This document shows, piece after piece, positions 24,620 through 36,300 of a stretch of 64,000 bases of DNA. The DNA lies in contig NC_086374.1 in NCBI RefSeq assembly GCF_036588685.1, positions 30,186,886-30,250,885 of the forward strand, in the 5' to 3' direction. Position 1 is the stretch's first letter; the number at the start of each line of letters is the position of its first letter. The stretch is from Mytilus trossulus. Lineage: Eukaryota > Mollusca > Bivalvia > Mytilida > Mytilidae. The notes beneath the pieces were generated by a model. The model saw nothing but the letters and a program-made list of their open reading frames with translations, searched no databases and had not been told where the DNA came from. Position numbers and translations under genes: made by a program.

Positions 24620-25917
24620 TTTTTAGCTCACCTGGCCCGAAGGGCCAAGTGAGCTTTTCTCATCACTTTGCGTCCGTCGTCTGTCGTCTGTTGTCGTCCG
24701 TCGTCGTTAACTTTTACAAAAATCTCATCCTCTGAAACTACTGGGCCAAATCAAACCAAACTTGGCCACAATCATCATTGGGGTCTCTAGTTTAAAAAAT
24801 GTGTGGCTTGACCCGGTCAACCAACCAAGATGGCCGCCACGGCTAAAAATAGAACATAGGGGTAAAATGCAGTTTTTGGCTTATAACTCAAAAACCAAAG
24901 CATTAAGAACAAATCTGACAGGGATATATTTGTTAATCAGGTCAAGATCTAACTGCCCTGAAATTTTCAGATGAATCGGACAACCCATTGTTGGGTTGCT
25001 GCCCCTGAATTGGTAATTTTAAGGAAATTTTGCTGTATTTGGTTATTATCTTGAATATTATTATAGATAGAGATAAACTGTAAACAGCATTAATGTTCAA
25101 CAAAGTAAGTTTAACAAATAAGTCAACATGATCGAAATGGTCAGTTGACCCCTTAAGGAGTTATTGCCCTTTATAGTCAATTTTTAACCATTTTTCGTAA
25201 ATCTTAGTTATCTTTACAAAAATCTTCTCCTCTGAAACTACTGGGCCAAATTAATCCAAACTTGGCAACAATCATCTTTGGGGTATCTAGTTTAAAAAAT
25301 GTGTGGTGTGACCCGGTCAACCAACCAAGATGGCCACCAAGGCTAAAAATAGAACATAGGGGTAAAATGCAGTTTTTGGCTTATAACTCAAAAACCAAAG
25401 CATTTAGAGCAAATCTGACGTTGGGTAAAATTGCTGATCAGATCAATATCTATCTGCCCTGTAATTTTCAGATGAATCTGACAACCCGTTGTTGGGTTGC
25501 TGTCCGTGAATCAGTAATTTTAGGGAAATTTTGCTGTTTTTGGTTATTATCTTGAATATTATTATAGATAAAGATGAACTGTAAACAGCAATAATGTTCA
25601 GCAAAGTAGGATCTATAAATAAGTCACCATGACCGAAATGGTCAATTGACCCCTTAAGGAGTTATTGTCCTTTATAGTCAATTTTTTACAATTTTCATAA
25701 AATTTGTAAATTTTTAAATAACATTTCCACTGATACTACTGGGCCAAGTTCATTATAGATAGAGATAATTGTAAGCAGCAAGACTGTTTAGTAAAGAAAG
25801 ATTTAAAAACACATCACCATCAACAAAACACAATTTTGTCATGAATCCATCTGCTTTCTTTGTTTAATATTCACATATACCAAGGTGAGCGACACAGGCT
25901 CTTTAGAGCCTCTAGTT
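24620..25917 (+). mobile_element. complete AGCTCACCTGG-type element, two monomers plus tail
   Basis: Same hairpin head (AGCTCACCTGGCCC / GGGCCAAGTGAGCT) and 'gtccgtcgtc' run as at 12664, two monomers starting at 24711 and 25212 (about 502 bp), then a tail ending 'aggtgagcgacacaggctct' with the palindrome AGGCTCTTTAGAGCCT and CTAGTTTTT. Head and tail share an inverted GCTCACCT/AGGTGAGC. This copy defines the full element. No transposase. Confidence 0.82.
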
Positions 25918-25969
25918 TTTATATATATTTATATGCCCTTAGGATAGGCTAATACATCTTTCTCTACAT

Positions 25970-26040
25970 ATAAAAAGAAGATTTGGTATGATTGCCAATG
26001 AGACAACTCTTCACAAGAGACCAAATGACACAGAAATTAA
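25970..26040 (-). repeat. fragment of the 'caatcataccacatcttc' repeat
   Basis: 'gaagatttggtatgattgcc' followed by 'gagacaactcttcacaagag', inverse of the repeat at 20875-21240. Confidence 0.7.
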
Positions 26041-26810
26041 CAGCTATAGCTAGGTCAACAATATAATACCTATTTAATTAAATTCAGACTAGAAACCCCT
26101 CAGAGAGAAACCTTTTGACTATTTCATTTTATTCTTGCAAAAATTTCAATATGCAAAACAAAGGTGTCTCATGCACTCCTGGCACACCAGTTTATTTTGT
26201 ACTATTGATCTTATTCCGAAGTGCCCACTTCAAGTGGAAGGGATATTTATTTGGAAGTTTCTACAAATGAGTATTTATATGGTTTGGTTCTGATAAAAAG
26301 AAATTTGGTCCAAAACATTGACGGGCATTGACTTTATACTTTAAAAATCTTATTTTTGAGAGCCTATCCAGCAACTGACACCAATTATGATTTTGAGTTT
26401 CCTATTATGCTTTTTACTTAATGCAGATTGTTTTGGCAATATACCAATTAATAAAAATCTGCCAAGGAAAACCTTGATACATATGGTACATATTAGTGTC
26501 TATGGAAATAATTTTTAATGTATGTAGACAATCTTCATACTCTTGAAAATCACTAAATTAATTAAAACATAATATAAATTAAAATTAAAAAAGTACCATT
26601 TGTTTTAGAGTGTTGTATTTAATGTTTGGGATATTCCAAAACACCTACAACTTAACTGCCAAGAGTTACATTCTGGTTCATGTCTAGTGAGCCTTTATTT
26701 TACCATCAGTTTTATCCATGCAGTAAGTCACAATTAGTTAAATTCACAGGTTAACTTAAGCATATATGTAGTCAAACATGCCATAAAGGTCACATCTATT
26801 AAGAAAATTC

Positions 26811-27020
26811 TACTGGGGATTCATTATTATTCATTGGATACCAATTTTCATGGATTATGTGGTAACCCAGGAACCAAGAATTTCAGTGTCCAAAGCTTTA
26901 CAGATTTTCTCTAGAAATTTATGCAGACTTCAGCAAAACCACAATCAAATATTCATGAAAATGCAAGTTTTCTTCCATCTATGAAAATTGGTACCTATGA
27001 AAATAAATGAATTTGTAGTA
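26811..27020. mobile_element. CTGTGGATTCA-family MITE, copy 2 (diverged)
   Basis: Ends TACTGGGGATTCA and TGAATTTGTAGTA, internal 'attggataccaattttcatgg' and 'gaaaattggtacc' inverse motifs match the copies at 17980 and 32259. It sits about 200 bp before the first sure RalGDS-like exon. Confidence 0.7.
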
Positions 27021-27235
27021 TCTCAGCTTTTCAGCCTTTTTTCATTCCAGAGTATTACCTTTGCATTTTAAACCTCAATTAAAAGGTCACCTCTCATAAA
27101 GGGTAAGTTTTCTTTAATCAAGAGGATGACATCCATTTACAGATGATGGAGGTCTAAATGCTGAGGACAGGTCTAACTGTACATTTAAAAAAAAATTGCA
27201 ATGATTTTAAAATGATGTTATAAAACATTTTTCAG

Positions 27236-27328
27236 GATGACATTACACGTTTTTGGCGTGAGGAGAGAGAAGAAGGAGCAGTGTACAGTGTTTATCTCAA
27301 GAAAATCACATACCACTCATTCTGTGCG
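27236..27328 (+). CDS. RalGDS-like exon: N-terminal segment
   Basis: Acceptor ttttcag, donor gtaaat, phase 0 to 0. It encodes [20 protein letters not shown], matching the 'W.EE.EDGAVY.V.LK' segment that precedes the REM domain in vertebrate RGL proteins. It is the first exon I can assign with certainty. Confidence 0.88.
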
Positions 27329-30300
27329 GTAAATATCATTATTTATTATAATTTTACTCAATTAAAAAGTATTAATAATACTTTGAATTGTCTGAAGAAG
27401 TCTCAGCAACATTAAAAAATGTCAATCACAATTGAGTTTACATATAATACAGTAATGATGCATTAAATTTAAGGATGATTGCTGCCAATATTTAAGATAG
27501 TCATTTGTTTTACCAATAATGGTACTTTTCAATATAAATTTGGGAGCTACAATGGTTTAGTGGTCTAAGTAGTTGAACTACTGTCACTTAGGCTATGAGT
27601 TTGAATCAGGCATGTGGCTGGTGCATTCAGCTCCAATCAATTGACTAGGATTGTCATTGTTCCTACCAAATGTTAATGGTTCTCTCTTGGAACTCTGACA
27701 TGATCACATCCTAAACAAATTAGATTAAATACCATGAAATAGTGCAAAAGTGGCCTTAGATATTAATCATTTGATCAATTTATGTATTTTTTTTGTTGCA
27801 CAATTTTAAATACTGTGAAAAAGGAAATTTGAAGAAAAAAGATTGACAGAATCAAAGTGCTAGTTTGGCAATTGCAAGGTATTTTTAGGTAGAGTACATG
27901 CAACTTTATTCCACTTTGAACTAGTAAAAGTTCATGATTTATTGTTTTAAGTGCTGTAATGCTATATTTAAAAAGTTGTTTTTTTGACATTTTAATGGCA
28001 GTCTGCAGTAACTTCTATAGTTATATAACCATAACATGCACAAGGTCATTGATTTTAGAGTTTTGAATTGATTAATTTTGGAGATAAGATGTTCATTCCA
28101 CTTCCTTCTATCTGAAAAAATGATTAATATTTTCCTCTATTGCAAGTTAGATAACGATTGAATTAAATTTCCTATCATTCTTATCGGACGTTTTGTGTTC
28201 TGAAGATTAATACATTTGTACTACATCTTATATGTATGGTATATATGCTCCCAAAAAACAACAGTGTCAGTGTGAACCGAGACATTTTAAAACAAAACTT
28301 TAGAGAAATTCATTTCAAATAGAAACAGGGTAGAAAATTAAAGCATAGAGCACCTTAATTTTGAAATGATATAACTACACCTGCAACTGTTACACTCAAT
28401 TTAATTTGAAAATATTCTGATTCTTGAGTAGGATTACACCTACAATAAAACTGTAGAAAGGTTGTGTTTGTCTGATATTTTGAAAAAAATGTGTGGTTAA
28501 CAGGAATTATCTAAAAAAAATACCTGAATCAAAGAATATTTTAGTTCATTTATGTTTTGAAATTTAGAAATTTTTCTAGGCCTTGAACTAGTACTCATAT
28601 TTTGTTAAGGGGCCAGCTGAGACCAGCCTCTGGGTGCAGGATTTTGTTGCTGTGTTGAAGACCCATTGGTTGCCTTCCACTGTTTTCTGCTCGTTGGTTG
28701 GGTTATTTTCTCACTTTGATACATTCCACATTTCTCTTCTCAATTTTTAACAATGAAAGACAATTTTAATAGCAAACACCACATAGGTGGAGATAGCCTG
28801 TGTTGGGCAATACCCTGACTTTTGTTTGTTCTATTTTTTCTCAAAATGGAGAACTGTAGCCTCTTGTGTTAATATGCAATTGTTTTATAACTACTTTTAT
28901 GAAGTTTTAACAAGATGCCCATGGTTATTTTAAAAAGTGAACAAGTTGTTATTAAAATCTTGAGTTGCTCTACTAATTTGAACTTGAAATAATAAAGATC
29001 ATAGATTTGTATTTACATAGTAAGATTTTTTTCTATTTATTGAAACGCATATCATGCATATAGTTTAAATAAAGAAAATGGTATTACAATCGCTAAAATT
29101 TATAAAATGATTATTAAGCCAGCAGTACTGTACATGATGATGTAGTGTGAAAAATAAAAATAAAAATTTCTAATTTAGATTTTGCTCTACATACAGCTAT
29201 GAGATTGAATATTTGGTATTGTTTATTGTTAAGTGTGGTGTGAACTGGTACAAGCAATCAAAATAAAACTGAAAGTCATTATGTCTATACCATTAAAACA
29301 TAGTCATTTTTAGCCTAAATTTTAACTGAGGTCTACTTTCCAATAACACCAATTTCTGTTTTTTGTGAATGATCTTATATTTAATAAAACTTACCAGTTT
29401 CGACTAACTTTTCTAGTCAGATTGATCTATGAAATGAACATAAGAACGAGGAGGGAAATCTTTTTTTTGACAGGTTATCCAGTTTACAAAAAAAACCAAA
29501 AAAAACCTCTTAGTTTTCAAATGCATGCTTGTATTAGATATGCATTGCAACTAAAACCTAGGTGCAGCCTTGGAGATCATTCAATGTTTCTGGGTACAGA
29601 TCTTGTCTACGTGATAATTACATCATTTACATTCACTAATGCTGTCTTTTTTTCTGATTTTCCTGATAACCTCTTCACTAAATGCTTTAAATCATTCTTT
29701 TTATTCTTAAAATGTTTTACAGTTTCAAGCAGAAATCTGTATTTTTTATTTTCTAAATCAAAATAACTGTTGTGGTTGTTATCAAGATAATTCTATTCTT
29801 GCATCTAACCATGTCAGAGAAAATTAAAATAGAATAAACTGTTCATCTTCAATCTATTGTTTTTCATTACAAAAAGTATTCTGCTGTTTGGTTGGGATGT
29901 TGTCTCTTGGACACAATCCCCATTTTCATTCTCAATGTAACAGGTCCATTTGTATGATCCAGAATGTTACCTGTTCGTCTAAAATAAATTCAAGAAAACA
30001 TACTGTCTTGTTTAGCTCATTATTGAAGGCTGTATGGGGAGCAATATAGTTACATTTAATCTACTTCATTGTACTTTATTTGGACTCCTTTAGACAGTTA
30101 TCTCATTGTAAATCAAATGACATCTTCTGTTTAATATAGTCTATTGCATAAGTACTGTAAGCAAATGAATATATATATATGTATGTTAAAAGTAAAAAAG
30201 AGAAAGGGAACCCTAACTTGAATTTGATTCTTGTTGAATACAAAGATATTTTTGCTTGCTTATCAGATGGAGTGATTGTGAAAACAAAATGTACCGTAAA

Positions 30301-33300
30301 TGGCAAGTACCTTGAACAATAATCTCATTAACTTGTATTTTGAAAAAAATAATTATTTTGTTAAATACTGTATTTCAGTTGGAAAATGAAAAAGGTAAAG
30401 AATTTTCACATCTCATGTGGGAGACACAGAAAATACGAGTGATCAAAGCAGGGAGATTAGAAAAACTAGTGGAAAGCTTGGTGACAGTCAAAGGAGAGCT
30501 GGACTCTACTTATGTGAATGTTTTCTTGGCTACTTTTCGCACATTTGCAACACCCAAACAGGTTTTGGATTTACTTATAGACAGGTTAGTCAACAAAACC
30601 ATTTATTTCCCTGTGTATTATGTACATAACAATATAAAGGTCAGAATATCGTCATTTATTATTATATGTTTTACCACCAAAACCCCCCAGTATGAAACTT
30701 AAACTTTTTAACATCTAAGATTATGAATTGTTATAATGGGAGGCTTCTAAAAAGCATTTCAATTGTTACTGAGTAGGTAGACCCAAGTGTTTTTTTAAAG
30801 AGAAAAGAAAAGTTTTGTTTTTATACTTCCTATCTCCAACAAGTTCATGTATGTGGAGGATATTTTAGTGCATTGTTATGCCATTTTAATGAAAAATTCA
30901 TTAGTTTTGGTTTAAAAGTATAAATCCTGGGCTATAATGTCCCACTAAAATGTCCCCTGGTAGTTCAAATTTTTTCGCTAAGATAATTCAAGCATACATC
31001 AACATTTTTAGTCAATTACACATTATTCAAAATAATTACTCATGACTGTGATGTTGTAATATTTAAAAAAAAACCCGACCAGTTCTTATAAACAGGATGA
31101 TTCCATCTGTCATCATTTCAGTTTTAACGTTTTGTTGTTGTTTACTTAATGCCATTGCAACGGGCAAACCCATAGTAACAATATCAAGACAAACATTCAA
31201 AATAGAAAAAAATATTTCCTGTGTTTTGGCAACCTAATTGTTTCCATGATAACAAATAAATATACCAAAAGATGGTTTATTTATTTACATAATAATATAA
31301 ACATCCAGAGAAGTTAACAATGTATCTACTCTCAAGCTGCACCTGTTTGTTATTGTGTAAGGGCATCAGAACATCTGGTAAACTAACTACATTTAATTAC
31401 TATTGAAAGATGTTTTCATTATTTTGCTTATTTTCTTATATTTTATTCTTGTACTTATATCCCTGTTTAAAAGTTATCTCAACTTGAAAGATATTTTTAA
31501 ATGATATAGAATCTATTATATTTTACTTAGATACTAGTACAACAAATATTTTTACATTATTAACTCATAATTTAGTAACTATGTCCCTGTGAATAATTAA
31601 AGAATTTGAATTTGAATTTCCTTCATACATTCATTAAACATTTGTATGTACAATCTGAAAATATAAATTCTAACCTGTGTTTTATAGATTTAAATGGTTG
31701 AGAAAAACTGGTACTGATAGCAAAGAAAAGAAGGAATTACATGATAGTCAGCAAAGGTATTTTTATTCACCACTTATAGGCATTATGATTTTTGGTCTGT
31801 CTGTCCTGCTTTAGGTGAAAGTTTTTGGTCAAGTTAGTTTTTGATGAAGTTGAAGTCTAATCAACTTGAAACTTATAAAGTACACATAATCCCTATGATA
31901 TGATCTTTCTAATTTTAATGGCGAAGTTTTAACCCAAATTTCACAGTCAACAAATGGGCAGGTTAAATTTTTTGGTTAAGGTAGTTTTTGGAGTTATAAG
32001 CAAACGCCAATAGAAACATTTAGAATTTATAGATTTATGAATGGTATTATTTTGCTGTATATGATAAGGCATAATTTCAAGTATATGAAACAAAAGCGAA
32101 ACTTCAATAAAGATTTATCATCTTTAAACAGTAGAAATTTCCTCATTTTGTACTTCAGGAAAGGAAGTAAACCTCTTTGTGAGGCCTTGACATATTAATC
32201 ACTGATAGATATGAAGTAAACTTATTTGTGTGGCCTTGGAATATTAATCACTGACAAATACTGTGGATTCATATTTATTGGCTGGATACTATTTTCGTGG
32301 ATTTTGTGGATACCTTGAAGCCATGAATTCCTATGTCTAACCAATTAGAAATTTTCTAAAGGAATGTTTGCAGACATGGCAAAACCAAGAAATCAAACAC
32401 CCACAAAAATGCAAATTTTCCTCAACTCACGAAAATTGGTACCAAAAATAAAAGATTAATTAACAGTACCAGTAGTATTAAACATCAAAGTAGTAAACTT
32501 ATTTGTGTGGCCTTGGTATATTTAATCACTGATAGATAGGAAATAAACTTATTTGGTTGGCCTTGGAATATTAATCACTGACATAAAGTATTAAAGAGCA
32601 GATGCTACATGTCTGTTAGTGATGATTCAATGTCTTACTCATTATAACTCATCACTACCTATTTCTATTGGCAATACCAGTACCATTTTACACTTCACAA
32701 TTAATGATTAATTAATGAATCCTCTGAGATTTATGTACAAAGCTTGTGTTTACATAGGTATATAATGTAAGATGTTTATCACAGTTACTTTGTTGGTAAA
32801 TATATAAACTCTTTCTATATTGAAGATCACTTCAAAAGTTCCAGAAAGGATGTTAAAAACATTTTCTATCCCTCATAAAACTGAAAAATAAAAATTAAAA
32901 AGAACATGCTTGAATATTGAGCCTTATGTGTTTTATGATGTAACATTAAAAAAACTCAAAGGGTTTGTTTCAATTTCCGCTTCATTAAACAACTAACTAT
33001 CAGATGCCGGGATATATATGCTGTTTCCAATTCATATACTTTGTATACACCATTTAGATTGATTAAAGAAATTTGTTTTACATGATAATTAATCTCATGG
33101 TAGCACTTTTCTATGAGGTCTCTATTTCATCTAGCTTAACATATAAGCCATTTGTTTATAACTGAAATTACTGAATGTTTTTAAATGGCTATTTTGTGTG
33201 TGTGTGTATGATGAGAATTAAGATAACATTACATCTGATAGAAATACCATGTGTATAACCAACAATAATGTTACCTAGATAACAAAGATAACATTATCAT

Positions 33301-36300
33301 CTCTTGGAGGATCTGATTGTTAGAGTTGTAAGACTTACAATTTATAACCTTCTTTAACAGTTTCTTCATTATTTATTTTTTATGCCCCTGCTTTAGCAGA
33401 GGGGGCATTTAGTTTTACCCTAATATGTCTGTCCGTCTGCAGTCCGTCCGCCCGTCCTTCCATCCATCCAAAAATACATCTGTACATCCCAAAATTGGTT
33501 TCAGTTCTCTAACTTAAGTTTTCTACAATCAAATGTTATAAAACTAAAACACACTGCTTATTACCACAAACAACAGATCAAGTTAGAATTTGGTTAGTTT
33601 AACTTTACTGTCAGAATTGTATGCTCCCCACCAAACCCTGATTGTCATTATAGAACAATTTTCCTGAAAAATTTAATTGGAAATTTTCATAAAATCCTTA
33701 TGTCAAATACAATAAAATTGAGAAAGGAAATGGGGAATGTTTCAAAGCGAGAACAACCCGAGCATAGAGCAGACAACAGCAGAAGGCCACCAATGGGTCT
33801 TCAATGTAGCGAGAATTCTTGCACTCGTAGGTGTCCTTCAGCTGGCTCCTAAAAAATATGTATACTAGTACAATGATAATGGATGTCATACTAGACTCCA
33901 AATTATACACAAGAAACTAAAATTAAAAATCATACAAGTCTAACAAAGGCCAGAGGCTCCTGACTTAGGACAGGCGCAAAATTGCGGTGGGGTTAAACAT
34001 GTTTATGAGGTCTCAACCCTCCCCTATACTGAGGGTTGAAAGTTTGTTTTTTTGTGAAATCTATCCAATTGCAATTTTATAAATAAAAGAAACATCTAAA
34101 TAGAAAAATAAAAAAATTACACAATGGTCTACAGTATTTTTTTATAGGACCATATATTTACTCATATTGACACAAAGCGTAATATAATACATGAACATAA
34201 GTATTTTTATTCCAGAACAATCAAATCTGTGATATCAGTATGGTTGGATACATATCCTGATGATTTTCGAGAAGATCCAGACTATCAATGCTTACATACT
34301 CTTATGAAATTCTCAGAACGTCACCTACCTGACAGTGACTTGTCATCACGAGCCAAACACAAATTAGAAAAATTCCAAAAGGAGTCTCTAAATAGATCAG
34401 GTATTTATTAACTGACATTAGTAGTCTCATTAGGAATTGAAGACTGGGGGCAAAAAGATGTGATAACAACTGCAGGTCTGATACATTAAGACCATATTCA
34501 TACTTGCAAAATATATAGATATATAGATAGATTACAATAATAAAAAACTCACAATAATTTCTGAACTTACATGTACAGTATTTCCTCTATCAAACATATG
34601 AATGTGCTTGATCTTGTCTAGTCCAGTTGAAAGAAGTGAGGTGAAAATACCTAAAGGAATATCAACAATAGCACTGTTGGAACCTTAAAACATAGCATAC
34701 AGGTATCCCTGTGCTGATGATAATGATTCTTAGAGAAAATTGGAGTTTTATTGTGACTTTGGAAACAGATGTAAAATTTAAGCTAACAAACATCTTATTA
34801 TTCATCCTATTGACGATTCAGCTGTATTTATTATACATGTATGTGCATGCCAATTTATATATTGTATTACTTCAAAATAAATATGTTAAGTTAATTTGTA
34901 ACATTGTGTATTTTCAGATGGTGGTATAGAATTCCGGTTCTCTTTATGTGATGAGGTAGATCACATGATGGATATGGATTATGTTAAGCCATTACAGTTA
35001 ATGGATATCTCCAATCAGAGGCTAGCAGAACAGTTGACATATAAAGATGCAGTAAGTATTAGGCAGTTTTGTAGGTTAGATTAGGGTTCATAACAGACCC
35101 AAATATCACAAATAAACAGCTAAGTCTCAAACATGAGAACTAGTCTGCAGACTATCTATTCTTGGAAACTTTTTAAAAATCAGAACTGTTCACCATGAAT
35201 CTATTTTTAAAAGCAATTAAACAAATATTTTAATAGTTCTCTGTCACATTTTAAGCAGTTTTAAAGACTCAATTGAAAATTACAAAATTATGAAAATCAC
35301 TGCCAAAGTTTGTAAAGTTAGAAGAATAAGATTGATAAAACAATTTTAAACAGTGAAAATTAATGGATTATACTTGTTATAGATTTTTTATCTCTTATTT
35401 CAGCAATTGTTCAAAATGGTTGTACCTCATCAATGTCTAGGTGCGGTGTGGGCTCGGAGAGACAGGAAGCATGGTAGAGGAGGTAATGTGGCTTCAAGTG
35501 TATTGGCAACAATAGAACAGTTCAACAGAGTCTCTTTACGGGTTATTGCTACAATTCTGAAAAATCCTGAACTCAGAGCATCACAGCGTGCTAGGATTAT
35601 ACAGAAGTGGATAGAGACTGCTCAAGTAAGTAATTCAGTATTAAATAAAATTCCTAGTTTGGTATTGCAGAAAGGTGATACCCATCTACTATAAAACATA
35701 ACATTCATATCCTATTTTCTTAGTCATATACTACCAGCTTTTTAGTTGTGATCTTTTTTAATTTAACATCCACATTTTTCAAGAACCATGGAACTGACTT
35801 TATATTTGAACAATTATTTCTTCACACTTGTTCCCAACTGGGCTAATTCATTTGCTTTGATAGAAAGAGTTTTAAGAAAATATGAAAGATTCAGAAATAT
35901 TTGTAGAATATATTTTACACCCCATAAGAACTGTTTTGTTACTGTAAAGAACAAGTATTTTTTTTTGCACTTGCAAGGGTATAAATTCTTAATTGTGACT
36001 GAATTGAAGTGTATTCTTTTGACAGGAGTTGAGAAATTTGAAGAACTTTTCTTCTCTAAAGGCTATAATCTCAGGACTTCAGGCTCACTCTATATACAGG
36101 TTAAGGAGATGCTGGTCGTCTCTTCCCAAGTAAGCTATTAGTAATTACAAAATGTACATGCACATATAAACGTATTACGTTACATATATTATTGATTAAA
36201 AAAGAGGGGCGAAAGATACCAGAAGGACATTCAAACTCATAGATCAAAAACAAACTGACAATGCCATGACTAAAAACAAAAAGACAAATAGACAAATGAT

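Noticed and set aside
29365..29766. 133-codon open frame in the large RalGDS-like intron
   Set aside because: Low-complexity Phe/Lys/Thr composition, no recognisable motif, no supporting splice signals.
35788..36141. 117-codon open frame as a separate gene
   Set aside because: It covers the RalGDS-like exon 36026-36129 in the wrong frame; the right frame gives conserved RasGEF sequence.
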